Positions 1 to 9,217 of a DNA stretch of 64,000 nucleotides are shown here, one piece after another. Numbering within the stretch: the first letter of the stretch is position 1; each line of letters begins with the position of its first letter. The DNA comes from JANQRZ01 sp965215165 (GTDB taxonomy: Bacteria; Bacteroidota; Rhodothermia; Rhodothermales; JANQRZ01): positions 1,302,001 to 1,366,000 of the forward strand of contig CBDCCX010000006.1 of the NCBI GenBank assembly GCA_965215165.1. The letters run 5' to 3'. The position numbers and the translations under genes are program-made. The notes beneath the pieces are model-generated. The model was not told where the DNA came from, made no database searches, and saw only the letters and a program-made list of their open reading frames with translations.

Positions 1-1
1 G

Positions 2-739
2 ATGGAAATCGGCACCGAGCTAATTACAGCGCCTCGGCCCGTGACCGAGGCGCAGCGACGAGCGCGGCCAGCGACAACGACTCGGATCAACAAGCGACCT
101 GCACAGCGTGCCCGCGTCTCGGAGCGGGTGGCAGCCTACCGGGCGGCTCGGCCCCACGAGGAAAAGGTTGCTCACATGCAGCGGATGCACGAGGACTACC
201 CGCACCTGACGCGGAACGGCGTCGCAGCTATGCACGACCGCGTCCGATGGCTTCACGCCAACGACGCTGGGTGGCACAGAGCACACATGGAACGGACGCT
301 TGCCAGCGTGCGCTCGGCGTACGATACGGGACCAGGTTTCGGAATCTGTTCGATTGCGTCAAACGGCATGTGGTGCGCGAGCCAGCCCGAACGAGACATG
401 TGCGAGTGGCTCATCGAGCAGGACATTGAGTTCGAAATGCACAAAGTGCTGGGAAGCGGGCGTGTCTGTGATTTCTACTTCGACGGGGTGTACTGGGAGA
501 TGGACGGGATGGACCGCGAGCCCACCTACTTCGCTGACAAGTACGGCGACCTGCCCTTCGTCGTCGTGACGCCGGAGGATTTCCGCCCCATCGTGTCGCG
601 TCACCTCGCCCTCGAGCACGCAGAGAACGGCGACCCCATCGCACAGATCGAACCGTGCGGCGAGGCCGTGACCTACGATGTCGAGATGGCACCGAACGGC
701 CCGCTCAACTTCATCGCCAACGGGATCGTTTCGCACAAC
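2..739 (+). other. Intein C-terminal half with an endonuclease-like insert in dnaE
   Basis: Encodes residues 1-246 of the frame. The C-terminal splicing motifs are clear: block F-like VTYDVEMA (223-230), then NFIANGIVSHN (236-246) with penultimate His245, terminal Asn246 and Ser247 as +1 nucleophile. Upstream, about residues 125-195 resemble a PD-(D/E)XK or Vsr-like nuclease fold: Glu130 in a helix, Asp157 in CDFYF, then WEMDG (Glu166, Asp168) and a hydrophobic strand FVVVT. Residues 10-110 are rich in Arg, Lys and His and could bind DNA. No LAGLIDADG motif is visible. The N-terminal splicing blocks are outside the window. The splice junction is strong; the nuclease assignment is inferred from motif pattern only. 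Confidence 0.85.
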
Positions 740-1948
740 TCGCACTCGGCGGCCTACAGCTTGGTCGCCTACCACACTGCCTATCTCAAGGCGCACTATC
801 CGGCCGAGTTCATGGCGGCCGTGCTCACGAACGAATCGGGCGACTCGAAGAAGCTCGCCGTCGCCCTCGACGAGGCGCGGCGGATTGGCCTGGACCTGCT
901 GCCGCCGTGCGTCAACGGCTCCGAGCACCACTTCAACGTCGAGGTCGAGGCCGAGCAACGGTTCGTGCGGTTCGGCCTGTATGCCGTCAAGGGCGTCGGA
1001 GCCGCAGCCATCGAGGCCATCGTCGCGGAGCGCGTCGGGAACGGGCCGTACGGCAACCTTTTCGACTTCTGCAAGCGCGTCGATCTCGCGGCGGTCAACA
1101 AGTCGGCGCTCGATTCGCTGGCGAAGGCCGGGGCGTTCGACTTCTCCCCGTCGCACCGGGCGCAGCTCGCGCACGCGGTCGAGGACGCGCACCGCTTCGG
1201 GCAGCAGCACCAGGTCAACAAGGCGCTCGGCCAGAACTCCCTCTTCGGAGGCGAGGGAGCGGCGCAGGACGACTTCGAGCCGACCCTCCCGCACGTCGAA
1301 CCCTGGACGCGCGGCGAGACGCTCCGCCACGAGAAGGACCTGGTCGGGTTCTACGTCTCCGGCCACCCGCTCGACGCCTACGAGGCCGAGGTGAACGCCT
1401 TCGTGACGGCCTACCTCGGGCGGGTCGAGGAGATCGACCTGGAGCGGGAGCACAAGGTGTGCGGAATCGTCACCGAGGTCAAGGAGATCACCACCAAGTC
1501 CGGCAAGCCGATGGCCTTCCTGACGCTCGAAGACCAGACCGGGCAGGGCGAGGTGGTGCTCTTCACCAAGACGTTCGAGCGCTACAGCCACCTCCTCCGC
1601 ACCGACGAGGTGGTGATGGTGCGCGGGCAAGCCGAGGTGCGCGGGGGCCTCAAGATCAAGGCGGCGGCCATCGACCCGATGTGGAAGGTGCGCGAGCAGT
1701 ACGTCAAGCGGATCATCCTCCGCCTCGACGCTGACGCGACGACACCCGAGACGATGGACGAGTTCTACGCCCTCTGCCAGCGCAACAGAGGCCCGGCGCA
1801 GCTCCTGTTCGACGTGTCAACGCAGGCCATCCCGAAGCCCGTCCGCCTGCGCGCCCAGAAGGGCATGGTCGAGCCGACGCCGGAGCTGATGCAGGGCATC
1901 TACCGCCTCTTTGGCCGCGAGATGGTGATGCTCGAGGGCGAGTCGTAG
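2..1948 (+). CDS. dnaE: DNA polymerase III alpha subunit, C-terminal part, preceded by the C-terminal part of an intein (5' partial)
   Basis: Catalytic subunit of the replicative polymerase. The frame is open at the left edge, so the polymerase active-site region lies outside the window. Residues 1-246 are intein and the extein resumes at Ser247 (SHSAAYSLVAY), the conserved DnaE segment just after the usual FNK. The extein shows the helix-hairpin-helix region (about 330-380, GLYAVKGVGAAAIEAI) and an OB-fold (about 485-560, VCGIVTEV to VVLFTKTF). It ends at a TAG and converges on the next gene. The methionine at base 2 is probably internal, not a start. DnaE identity is firm. Whether the intein is contiguous or split upstream cannot be seen. 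Confidence 0.93.
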   Translation: MEIGTELITAPRPVTEAQRRARPATTTRINKRPAQRARVSERVAAYRAARPHEEKVAHMQRMHEDYPHLTRNGVAAMHDRVRWLHANDAGWHRAHMERTLASVRSAYDTGPGFGICSIASNGMWCASQPERDMCEWLIEQDIEFEMHKVLGSGRVCDFYFDGVYWEMDGMDREPTYFADKYGDLPFVVVTPEDFRPIVSRHLALEHAENGDPIAQIEPCGEAVTYDVEMAPNGPLNFIANGIVSHNSHSAAYSLVAYHTAYLKAHYPAEFMAAVLTNESGDSKKLAVALDEARRIGLDLLPPCVNGSEHHFNVEVEAEQRFVRFGLYAVKGVGAAAIEAIVAERVGNGPYGNLFDFCKRVDLAAVNKSALDSLAKAGAFDFSPSHRAQLAHAVEDAHRFGQQHQVNKALGQNSLFGGEGAAQDDFEPTLPHVEPWTRGETLRHEKDLVGFYVSGHPLDAYEAEVNAFVTAYLGRVEEIDLEREHKVCGIVTEVKEITTKSGKPMAFLTLEDQTGQGEVVLFTKTFERYSHLLRTDEVVMVRGQAEVRGGLKIKAAAIDPMWKVREQYVKRIILRLDADATTPETMDEFYALCQRNRGPAQLLFDVSTQAIPKPVRLRAQKGMVEPTPELMQGIYRLFGREMVMLEGES

Positions 1949-1960
1949 CAGAGACGCTCG

Positions 1961-3172
1961 CTACCGTCCGAAGCGTTCGCAGAACGTGGCGAGCTCGGCG
2001 CTAGGCCGGCAGCTCGACGGGACCGGGTAGGGCAACACGTTCGGCGGGAGGCTGCACGAGTCGAGGGGCTTCGGCAGGGGCTGTCCCAGCAGGAGGGCGC
2101 TGGCCCCCTGGGCGATCGACGGGTTCTCGCAGAACCGGTACTGGCTCCACGAGAGGTGGATGCAGTCCGCATAGTGCGCCCCGGTGGACGGAGCCGGCAT
2201 CACCTCGGAGATGAGGGAGACGAAGTCGAGCGTCTCGGTCACAGCCGTCTGGGCAGCGCGCAGGCTGTCGGAGTACACATTGTCCGGGCAGGCCTGCGGG
2301 CGCGCCGAGAGCGACACCATCATCTTGAGGACGCCCGGCGGGAAGGCCGCGCGCGACTTGACCGCTAGCGCCTCGAAGGTCCGCTCCCACCCGTTGATCG
2401 TCACCGTCGGCGCGGGGCCTTCGCCGTTCTCGAAGGCGATGACCTGGTTCGCCGCCTCGGTCATGTCCGCAAAACCCTGGTTCCAGTAGATCAGCACGTG
2501 GTCACGGTCGAACTTCGGCTGGCTGCGGAAGAACCGGTAGGCCTCGCGCAGCTCGCGCAGGGCCGGCCCGAAGCGGCTGCCGGCGACGCCGGGGTCCCAG
2601 ACCTTGTACGGCGCGTCGCGCGAGTCGGCTTGCAGGCCGCTGCCGCCCCGTGCTTCGGACGAGAAGATGACGCACGAGCCCGTCTGACGATAGATCTGGT
2701 TGGCTAGGTCGGTGTAGGCCGTCAGCGGGCTTTCGTTCGATCCCCCGGTAAAGTCGGCGTCGAAGATCGAGTAGGGGTCGCCGAGTGCGCTGTTGCTGTC
2801 CCGCTCGGCGATGGTGCCGTCGAGGTCTTCCCGCGTCATCCAGGTGAAGCTCCCCCTTCCACTCGGCTCCTGAATGTCCCACCGCATCACGTTCGTCGCG
2901 CCGTTCTGTTCGTAGACCGCCCGGTCGAGCATGTTGAGCGAGAGCCGCCCGCCCAGGGCGCTGGTCTCCTCGCCTCGGTCTCCCCGTTTCGCGTTCGACT
3001 GTCCCCAGATGCCGACGAGGACGTACTTCGCGCACGAGTCGCTGACCAGGGCCACGTCCTGGTCCAGTGGGGGTACCCCAGCCGGAGCACGCGGCTCGTC
3101 CCCACTCGTTACGTCGCACCCCGTCAGCAAAATCAGCACGAGCGCTAGGCAGGCGGTGCAGTTCCTCGTCAT
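1961..3172 (-). CDS. Lipoprotein of the sialate O-acetylesterase-like (GQSN) SGNH family
   Basis: A 403-residue secreted lipoprotein: a hydrophobic signal ending in LLTGC with the lipid-carrying Cys at residue 19. Residues 51-60 contain VGIWGQSN, the block I signature of SASA/DUF303 carbohydrate esterases, which place the nucleophilic Ser in GQS. A late DCIHLSW segment carries the expected Asp and His of the catalytic set. It probably removes acetyl or other ester groups from glycans at the cell surface. It converges tail to tail with dnaE (12 bp apart) and stands alone. Substrate unknown. Confidence 0.7.
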   Translation of the reverse strand: MTRNCTACLALVLILLTGCDVTSGDEPRAPAGVPPLDQDVALVSDSCAKYVLVGIWGQSNAKRGDRGEETSALGGRLSLNMLDRAVYEQNGATNVMRWDIQEPSGRGSFTWMTREDLDGTIAERDSNSALGDPYSIFDADFTGGSNESPLTAYTDLANQIYRQTGSCVIFSSEARGGSGLQADSRDAPYKVWDPGVAGSRFGPALRELREAYRFFRSQPKFDRDHVLIYWNQGFADMTEAANQVIAFENGEGPAPTVTINGWERTFEALAVKSRAAFPPGVLKMMVSLSARPQACPDNVYSDSLRAAQTAVTETLDFVSLISEVMPAPSTGAHYADCIHLSWSQYRFCENPSIAQGASALLLGQPLPKPLDSCSLPPNVLPYPVPSSCRPSAELATFCERFGR

Positions 3173-3343
3173 TACGATACTCCTCTATGGAAGGGGGGAC
3201 ACGGCTCAGAGGGGACGACGGGCAAAAAGGTTGCCAAGGCGCGTCGCGAGCGCGGGCTGAAAAGCTACGTGGGCTCCTATCCCAGAGCAAACGAAAGTAT
3301 CCTTCGCCTGCGCGTCTCCGCCACCCAACCGCTCGGTTTCTCC

Positions 3344-4030
3344 ATGAAGCTTCTCCTCTTCGACATTGACGGCACCCTCCTGACCACGAACGGGGCCGGC
3401 CGAGGCGCGGTCGAGGACGCGCTTTCCGCTCTCACCGGGCGGGCCATCGCCGCCGAGGGCCTCTCGTTCTCGGGGAAGACGGACCCGCAGATCCTGCGCG
3501 AGGTCCTGCGGCGCAACGAGGCCGAGGCCGCGTGGACGGACGGGCGCTTCTCCGAGGCCATCGACGCGTTCCGGCAGGCGATGCACCGGCTCTTCGACCC
3601 GGCCACCACCGACGCGCTCGACGGGGCCGCCGCGCTCGTTGAGCGGCTCCACGGCGACGACCGCGTGCAGCTCGCGCTGCTCACCGGCAACCTCCGCGAG
3701 ATGGCCTACCTCAAGGTCGGGGCCATCGGGCTCGGCGAGACGCACTTCCCGTTCGGCGCGTTCGGCAGCGACCACGAGGACCGCAACGCGCTCCCAGCCA
3801 TCGCCGCCGAGCGGGCCGCCGCCTACGCCGGCCGCGCGTTCGACCCGGCCGACGTGCTCGTGATCGGGGACACGCCGCGCGACATCGAGTGCGCGCGCCA
3901 GTTCGGTGCGGTGGCCGTCGCCGTCGCCACGGGGAGCTATGACCGCGCCTCCCTCGCCGAGCACGAGCCGGACATCCTGCTCGGTAGTCTGGCGGACCTC
4001 GAGTCGGTCTCGGACCTGCTCGCTAGCTGA
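3344..4030 (+). CDS. HAD-superfamily hydrolase, phosphoglycolate phosphatase-like
   Basis: Residues 4-11 read LLFDIDGTL, HAD motif I with both Asp residues. LLTGN serves as motif II, and VIGDTPRDIECA near the C terminus as motif IV. A helical cap of the beta-phosphoglucomutase/phosphoglycolate phosphatase type lies between motifs I and II. The 228-residue length fits subfamily I. The ATG at 3344 is chosen because the longer upstream reading adds a basic leader before the first beta strand that homologues lack. Its stop overlaps the 3' end of the convergent kinase-like gene by 8 bp. Substrate not determined. Confidence 0.85.
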   Translation: MKLLLFDIDGTLLTTNGAGRGAVEDALSALTGRAIAAEGLSFSGKTDPQILREVLRRNEAEAAWTDGRFSEAIDAFRQAMHRLFDPATTDALDGAAALVERLHGDDRVQLALLTGNLREMAYLKVGAIGLGETHFPFGAFGSDHEDRNALPAIAAERAAAYAGRAFDPADVLVIGDTPRDIECARQFGAVAVAVATGSYDRASLAEHEPDILLGSLADLESVSDLLAS

Positions 4031-4901
4031 ACCGGCGCAGCGTCCGCTCGACGCCCCCGGCGTAGCTCGCGCCGAAGTGGTTGAGATGGTTCACGAGGTG
4101 GTAGAGGTTGTAGACCTCGCGCCGCTCGGCGTAGCCCGGCTCGAGCGGCCACGCCGCGCGATAGGCATCGTAGAAGCGCCGGTCGAAGCCGCCGAACAGC
4201 TCGGTCAGCGCGAGGTCGGTCTCGCGGTGGCCGACATACGCGGCCGGGTCGATGAGCGCCGCCCGGCTGTCCGAGGCGGTGAGAACATTGCCGCTCCACA
4301 GGTCGCCGTGGAGGACCGAGGCGGGAGGCTCCGCTGGGAGCATGTCGCCGAGCCGGTCGAGGAGGCGCTCGGCCGGCCGGTTCCACGCGGCCTTCCACCG
4401 GCCCTGCTCCCGGGCGAGGGTGATCTGCGGAGCGAGCCGCTGCGAGCGGAAGAACGTGGGCCAGTCCTCCGCCCACCGGTTGGACTGCGGCAGGCGGCCG
4501 ATGAAGGTATCGCGCTCGAACCCGTACCGCCCGTCGGTCGGGGTGTGGTGGTGGAGCGAGGCCAGCCCCTCGCCGAAGCGCTGCCAGAAGCCCGCGTCGC
4601 GCCGGCCCGGCTCGAGCCACGCCATCAGCAGAAAGCCGGGCCGCTCTCGGGCCGCGTTCTCGGCCGCGAGCACCTCCGGCACCACGAGCGGCGAGCAGGC
4701 CTCGCGCAGCGCCCGCAGCCCGGCGACCTCGGCCTCGAACGTCTGCCCGGCCTCGCCCTCGCTCCACTTGAGGAAGTAGGATCCGCCGCCGGACTCGACG
4801 CGCGTCGCGTCCGCGATGCAGCCGCCGCCGACCGGCTCGGCCGTGCGCACTGCGCCGACGTGCGGGCGGATCGCCTCCGTGACGGCGTTGGGCAGCGTCA
4901 C
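4023..4901 (-). CDS. Fructosamine kinase family protein
   Basis: A 292-residue protein-kinase-like fold of the fructosamine/ketosamine-3-kinase family, which phosphorylates the sugar part of glycated amines so that they decay. Visible features: the nucleotide-binding strand YFLKWSEG, LMAWLEPG in the hinge, the catalytic HGDLWSGN, and LIDPAAYVGHRETDLA, the metal-binding Asp segment typical of this family. It starts with GTG, which overlaps the TGA of the upstream tyrosine phosphatase gene as GTGA, so the two are probably translationally coupled. Confidence 0.88.
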   Translation of the reverse strand: MTLPNAVTEAIRPHVGAVRTAEPVGGGCIADATRVESGGGSYFLKWSEGEAGQTFEAEVAGLRALREACSPLVVPEVLAAENAARERPGFLLMAWLEPGRRDAGFWQRFGEGLASLHHHTPTDGRYGFERDTFIGRLPQSNRWAEDWPTFFRSQRLAPQITLAREQGRWKAAWNRPAERLLDRLGDMLPAEPPASVLHGDLWSGNVLTASDSRAALIDPAAYVGHRETDLALTELFGGFDRRFYDAYRAAWPLEPGYAERREVYNLYHLVNHLNHFGASYAGGVERTLRRFS

Positions 4902-5467
4902 GCCGCCGGGTCGGCGTGGCCGGGGTCGGCTGGCCTAGCGCCGGCCTGCCCAGCGTCGCTCTGCCCGTCGAGGTCGTAGAGGTCCTTGAAGCGGTCGAGG
5001 AGGGCGCGGCTCGTGCGCTCGACGATGTCGAAGACGTTCTCGAAGCCGGCCTGTCCGCCGGTGTACGGGTCCGGCACCTGGTAGGTCTCCGGCGTGGGAT
5101 CGAACTCCCGGAAGAGGCGGACGCGCGTGCCGTGGTCGCCGGCCGGGTCGAGCGCGAGGGCGTCGTGCAGGTTCGACTTGTCCATCACGAAGAGGTGGTC
5201 GAAGTCGTAGAGGTCGCTGCGCTGGAGCTGGCGGCCGCGGAGGTCGTCGAGGCTGAGTCCGCGGCGGCGCGCGGTCGAGCGCATCCGGGCGTCGGGCGGA
5301 TCGCCGACGTGCCAGGGGCCGGTGCCGGACGAGGCGATTTCGAAGCGGTCGGCCAGGCCCTCCTTCTCGACGAGAGCGCGGAAGTAGCCCTCGGCGAGCG
5401 GGCTGCGGCAGATATTCCCGAGGCAGACGAACATCACGCGGATCGGGTCGGGGGCAGGAGGCGGCAT
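4898..5467 (-). CDS. Low-molecular-weight protein tyrosine phosphatase
   Basis: The N-terminal VCLGNICRSP is the CX5R phosphatase loop with catalytic Cys and Arg. DPYTGG downstream supplies the general-acid Asp. Bacterial members act on phosphotyrosine proteins, often in exopolysaccharide control. The start at 5467 (189 residues) puts the P-loop about 12 residues from the N terminus, as usual; an in-frame extension upstream is Pro-rich and unlike the family. The C-terminal tail (GQSDAGQAGARPADPGH) is low-complexity. First gene of a two-gene unit with the fructosamine-kinase-like gene. Confidence 0.9.
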   Translation of the reverse strand: MPPPAPDPIRVMFVCLGNICRSPLAEGYFRALVEKEGLADRFEIASSGTGPWHVGDPPDARMRSTARRRGLSLDDLRGRQLQRSDLYDFDHLFVMDKSNLHDALALDPAGDHGTRVRLFREFDPTPETYQVPDPYTGGQAGFENVFDIVERTSRALLDRFKDLYDLDGQSDAGQAGARPADPGHADPAA

Positions 5468-5978
5468 ACGAGACGGGCGAAAGGCGGCGTTGGGGAGCGG
5501 CATTCTATGCGCCAGGCCGGGAGCGAGATGCACAGAATCCGTGGAAAGTGCGCGGGGGAACGGCAGAGAGGGCGTGGGGGAAATGGGGGGCAAGGAGGGA
5601 CAAGCTTGAGCGTAAGGGCCTATCTGGAAGGTCGGCTTGATCAGCGGCGTCTGAGCGAACGGGTGCCGCGTAAGGGGCACGAGGGACGCGTCCCGTAGGA
5701 GTCAGATGCCGTAGGAGTCAGATGCCGCAGCATCGGGCGACGAGAGAAACGCCGCGCCCGCGCGGCCCGGCGGAGCCGAGAGGGCTCTTCGGATAGGTCC
5801 TAAGCACCACGGCCTCGATTAACTTGGTCAGTTTTATTCCACTCTCCCACCCCGTCGAAGAACCAGAAGGCGAAGCGCACCTCACCCCCCGTCGCCTTTC
5901 AGTTTATATTGAAATCCACCTCCGGCGCGCGCTTCGCGGTTGCCAGTATCTTTTGCCCGCTCCCACCGTTTCCTGCCG
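5468..5978. other. Intergenic region with repeats upstream of dxs
   Basis: About 510 bp between divergent genes with no convincing coding frame. It holds a 16-bp perfect tandem duplication (5695-5710 and 5711-5726, unit GTAGGAGTCAGATGCC), a 26-bp segment (5719-5744) nearly identical to 63033-63058, and an AT-richer segment (5810-5853) that resembles 36731-36773. Promoters for dxs and for the phosphatase gene must lie here. The TATCTTTTG about 30 bp before the dxs start resembles the Bacteroidota -7 element, but this is weak. Confidence 0.6.
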
Positions 5979-7925
5979 ATGCCTTCCGCCGACGTGACGT
6001 TCACTCCCGGTCCCCTCCTCGCCCAGATCGACAGCCCGGCCGACCTGCGGGCGCTCCCCGAACGCCAGCTCGTCCAGGTCTGCGACGAGCTTCGCAGCTA
6101 CATCATCGACGTGGTGGCCGTGCATGGCGGGCACTTCGGGGCCTCGCTCGGGGTGGTCGAGCTGACCGTCGCGCTGCACTACGTCTTCGAGACGCCGCGC
6201 GACCAGCTGGTGTGGGACGTCGGGCACCAGGCCTACGGGCACAAGATCCTCACCGGCCGGCGCGACGACTTCGCCACGCAGCGGAAGTACGGCGGGCTGA
6301 GCGGCTTCCCGAAACGGGCGGAGTCCGAGTACGACACGTTCGGCGTGGCGCACGCCAGCACCTCCATCTCCGGCGCGCTCGGCATGGCGAAGGCGCGCGA
6401 CCTCAAGGGCACCGGCGAAAAGGTCGTCGCCGTGATCGGGGACGGGGCGATGACGGGCGGGCTCGCCTTCGAGGGGCTGAACAACGCCGGCACGGCCGGG
6501 AGCGACCTGCTCGTGATCCTCAACGACAACCGGATGAGCATCGACCCGAACGTGGGCGCGCTCAACGAATACCTCGCGCAGGTGGCGAGCGGCAAAGCGT
6601 GGAACGGGCTGCGGGACGACATGTGGCAGCTCTTCGAGAAGATGCGCGGCGTCGGCGGCGGGACGCTCCAGAAGATCGCCGCGCGCGTTGAGAACGGCCT
6701 CAAGGCGACCTTGACGCCGGGGATGCTCTTCGAGGCGCTCGGCTTCCGCTACTTCGGTCCGGTGGACGGGCACGACGTGAACGCGGTCGTCGAGCGGCTC
6801 GAGAACCTCAAGGACCTCAAGGGCCCGATCCTGCTGCACACGCTCACGACCAAGGGCAAGGGCTTCGCCCCGGCCGAGGCCGACCAGGTGAAGTGGCACG
6901 CCTCGGGCTCGCCCTTCGACAAGGTGACGGGCAAGAGCATCGCCGTGGCGACGCCCAACGGCACCAAGCCGCCGAAGTGGCAGGACGTGTTCGGGCGGGC
7001 CGTGACCGAGCTCGCCGAGGCGGACGACACGATCGTCGGCATCACGGCGGCGATGCCGAGCGGGACGAGCCTCAAGATGATGATCGACCAGATGCCCGAG
7101 CGGGCCTTCGACGTCGGCATCGCCGAGATGCACGGGGTGGTGTTCGCCGCCGGCTTGGCGACGCAGGGCATGAAGCCGTTCGTTGCGATCTACTCGACCT
7201 TTCTGCAGCGGGCCTACGACGGGGTGGTGCACGACGTGGCGCTCCAGAACCTCCCGGTCGTCTTCTGCATGGACCGCGCGGGCGTCGCCGGGGCCGACGG
7301 GCCGACGCACCACGGCGCGCTCGACATCCCGTTCATGCGCTGCGTGCAGAACATGGTCTGCGCCGCGCCGCTCGACGAGCAGGACCTCCGCGACCTGATG
7401 TTCACCGCCGCGCAGCACGCCACCGGCCCGTTCGCCATCCGCTACCCGCGCGGGGCGGCCACCGGGATGACGCTTCGCCCCGGCTTCCGAGCTCTCGAGA
7501 TTGGCAAGGGCCGCACCGTCGCCGACGGCACCGACCTCGCGTTCCTGACCTACGGGGCCATCGGGCGGTACGTGGCCGAGGCCCGCGAGCGGCTCCGCGC
7601 GCACGGCGTCGACGCGGCCCACTACGACCTCCGCTTCTGCAAGCCGCTCGACGAGGCTCTGCTGACCGAGGTGTTCGCCACATTCGACAAGGTGATTACG
7701 GTCGAGGACGGTGTGGTGACCGGCGGGGCCGGGACGGCGGTCCTCGAGTGGCTCGCCGACCGCGACCTGCCGCAGGCGAAGGTGCTGCGCCTCGGGCTGC
7801 CGGACCACTTCGTCGAGCACGGCACGCAGCGCGAGTTGCACGACGAGGTCGGGATCGGGCCGGACGGCTTGGTGGAGCACGCCCTCGCGTTTCTGGGTCA
7901 GGAGCAGCGCATCGAGGCCGCGTAG
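5979..7925 (+). CDS. dxs: 1-deoxy-D-xylulose-5-phosphate synthase
   Basis: Thiamine-diphosphate enzyme that condenses pyruvate and glyceraldehyde 3-phosphate, the first step of the MEP isoprenoid pathway. From the ATG at 5979 it has 648 residues, near the family norm of about 620-640. Visible: HGGHFGASLGVVELTVAL near the N terminus, the GDGAMTGG to N thiamine-binding motif, the transketolase-like pyrimidine domain with DRAGVAGADGPTHHG, and a C-terminal transketolase domain. The reading begins 39 bp downstream of the longest frame because MPSADVTF fits better. Isoprenoid use fits the polyprenyl synthase gene at 56.8 kb. Confidence 0.96.
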   Translation: MPSADVTFTPGPLLAQIDSPADLRALPERQLVQVCDELRSYIIDVVAVHGGHFGASLGVVELTVALHYVFETPRDQLVWDVGHQAYGHKILTGRRDDFATQRKYGGLSGFPKRAESEYDTFGVAHASTSISGALGMAKARDLKGTGEKVVAVIGDGAMTGGLAFEGLNNAGTAGSDLLVILNDNRMSIDPNVGALNEYLAQVASGKAWNGLRDDMWQLFEKMRGVGGGTLQKIAARVENGLKATLTPGMLFEALGFRYFGPVDGHDVNAVVERLENLKDLKGPILLHTLTTKGKGFAPAEADQVKWHASGSPFDKVTGKSIAVATPNGTKPPKWQDVFGRAVTELAEADDTIVGITAAMPSGTSLKMMIDQMPERAFDVGIAEMHGVVFAAGLATQGMKPFVAIYSTFLQRAYDGVVHDVALQNLPVVFCMDRAGVAGADGPTHHGALDIPFMRCVQNMVCAAPLDEQDLRDLMFTAAQHATGPFAIRYPRGAATGMTLRPGFRALEIGKGRTVADGTDLAFLTYGAIGRYVAEARERLRAHGVDAAHYDLRFCKPLDEALLTEVFATFDKVITVEDGVVTGGAGTAVLEWLADRDLPQAKVLRLGLPDHFVEHGTQRELHDEVGIGPDGLVEHALAFLGQEQRIEAA

Positions 7926-8158
7926 GCGGCGCGCCGGCGGTGGCCCGATGGAGCGGGCGCTGCCGTTTATAGCGCGTAGCGGTGTCCCAGTTTTGCACCC
8001 GTCGAGCGGTGTATTAGTGGCCCACCGCTGCGGCGTGGGCAGGCGCGGGCATAGGGATTGCATGAGTGTCTCCACAGCTCGCCCGCTGCGCCAGCGGTCC
8101 GGCCCCCCAAGGAAAAGCGGTTGGCGGTATTCACCCAGGCTCTACAGCCTACGAGACT

Positions 8159-9217
8159 ATGAACGAGCGGCTCCCCCCCTCCGCCCTCTCCTCCGCTCCT
8201 CGGACGACCCCGCCCCGGACCTCTCCGCCGCCGTTCACGCGTCCGGCTCCCCCGGTGCAGACGCTCTCCCCGTCGCCCGGCCGGTCCCCGTCGCCTCCGC
8301 CTCCGGTCGGACGCCGGATGCACCCGCTCGCCTTCATCGCGTTCCTGGTCGTCGCGCTCGTGGCGGCCCTCGCGCTCCTCCTGGTCTCGCCGGACGACCC
8401 GAACCAGCTCACCGAGGCCGAGGTCGAAGCGCTCGTCCGTGCGGCTCAGCCGGCACCCGCTGCCCCCCCTTCTTCGGCCTCGGAGCGGACGGCTCCCCCC
8501 CGTTCCTCCAGACTGCACCTGGTGAGCGAGCCGTCCGGGGCCGCCGTCCACCTCGACGGGGAGCTCGTCGGCCGGACGCCGCTCTCGCTCAGCGACCTCG
8601 AGCCGGCCTTCTACACGGTGACGCTCCGCCTGCCTGACCACGCGCCGCTCGACACGTCGATCTACCTCGCCAGCCGTTCGCTGCTCGCCCTCAGCGTGGC
8701 GCTGGTTTCGGAGTCCTCGGCGGAGTCTCCGCCCGCCTCCGGTACGCCCGGCCCCGACGCCGTGGCGGACGCGCGACCGGTCGAGCGCGTGCCGCAGCCT
8801 ACTCCGACGGCACGCGAGGAGGCGGTACGTGAGGAGCAGCGCGGCGCAGCGGCAGGCGGTGGCAGCCCGCCCCGCCCACGCGCCATCCCGAGACCGGCCG
8901 CACCGAGACCGGCCGCACCGAAACAGACCACGCCGAAGCCCGCCTCGGCCCCGTCTCCGACTTTCGCCAACGCACCGGCGGACGTCCTCCGGCGGGTGAG
9001 CAACACCGGCTCGCTCTCGGTGTCCTCGTCGCCCGCCGGCGCTGAGGTGCTCGTAGACGGGGTGCCCCACGGGGCCGCGCCCCTGTCCCTCAGCGGCCTC
9101 CGGCCGGGCCAGTATGTCGTGACGCTGACGCTGCCGGGCCACACCCCTCTCTCCTACCGGTCCGAGGTGGTAGCGCAGGCAGTGTCCGTGGTGCAGGCCG
9201 CCTTCCCCTCGAACTGA
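8159..9217 (+). CDS. PEGA-domain membrane protein (paralogue 1)
   Basis: 352 residues from the ATG at 8159: a Pro/Ser/Thr-rich N-terminal tail, one transmembrane helix at about 55-75 (LAFIAFLVVALVAALALLLV), then an extracytoplasmic part with two PEGA domains (about 120-175 and 280-335). Each has the pattern SxPSGAxVxLDGxxxGxTPL and a YxVTLxLPGH strand. PEGA domains are small surface-associated beta modules of unclear binding role. The linker is Pro/Thr/Ala-rich. Same architecture as the next gene, so a tandem duplication followed by divergence is likely. Confidence 0.85.
   Translation: MNERLPPSALSSAPRTTPPRTSPPPFTRPAPPVQTLSPSPGRSPSPPPPVGRRMHPLAFIAFLVVALVAALALLLVSPDDPNQLTEAEVEALVRAAQPAPAAPPSSASERTAPPRSSRLHLVSEPSGAAVHLDGELVGRTPLSLSDLEPAFYTVTLRLPDHAPLDTSIYLASRSLLALSVALVSESSAESPPASGTPGPDAVADARPVERVPQPTPTAREEAVREEQRGAAAGGGSPPRPRAIPRPAAPRPAAPKQTTPKPASAPSPTFANAPADVLRRVSNTGSLSVSSSPAGAEVLVDGVPHGAAPLSLSGLRPGQYVVTLTLPGHTPLSYRSEVVAQAVSVVQAAFPSN

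Noticed and set aside
5904..8075. 723-residue open frame opposite dxs on the minus strand
   Set aside because: Antisense shadow of dxs caused by high GC at third codon positions; no start context or domain.
7940..8120. Possible structured RNA or tRNA between dxs and the first PEGA gene
   Set aside because: Several GC-rich palindromes but no cloverleaf, anticodon arm or CCA-like end.
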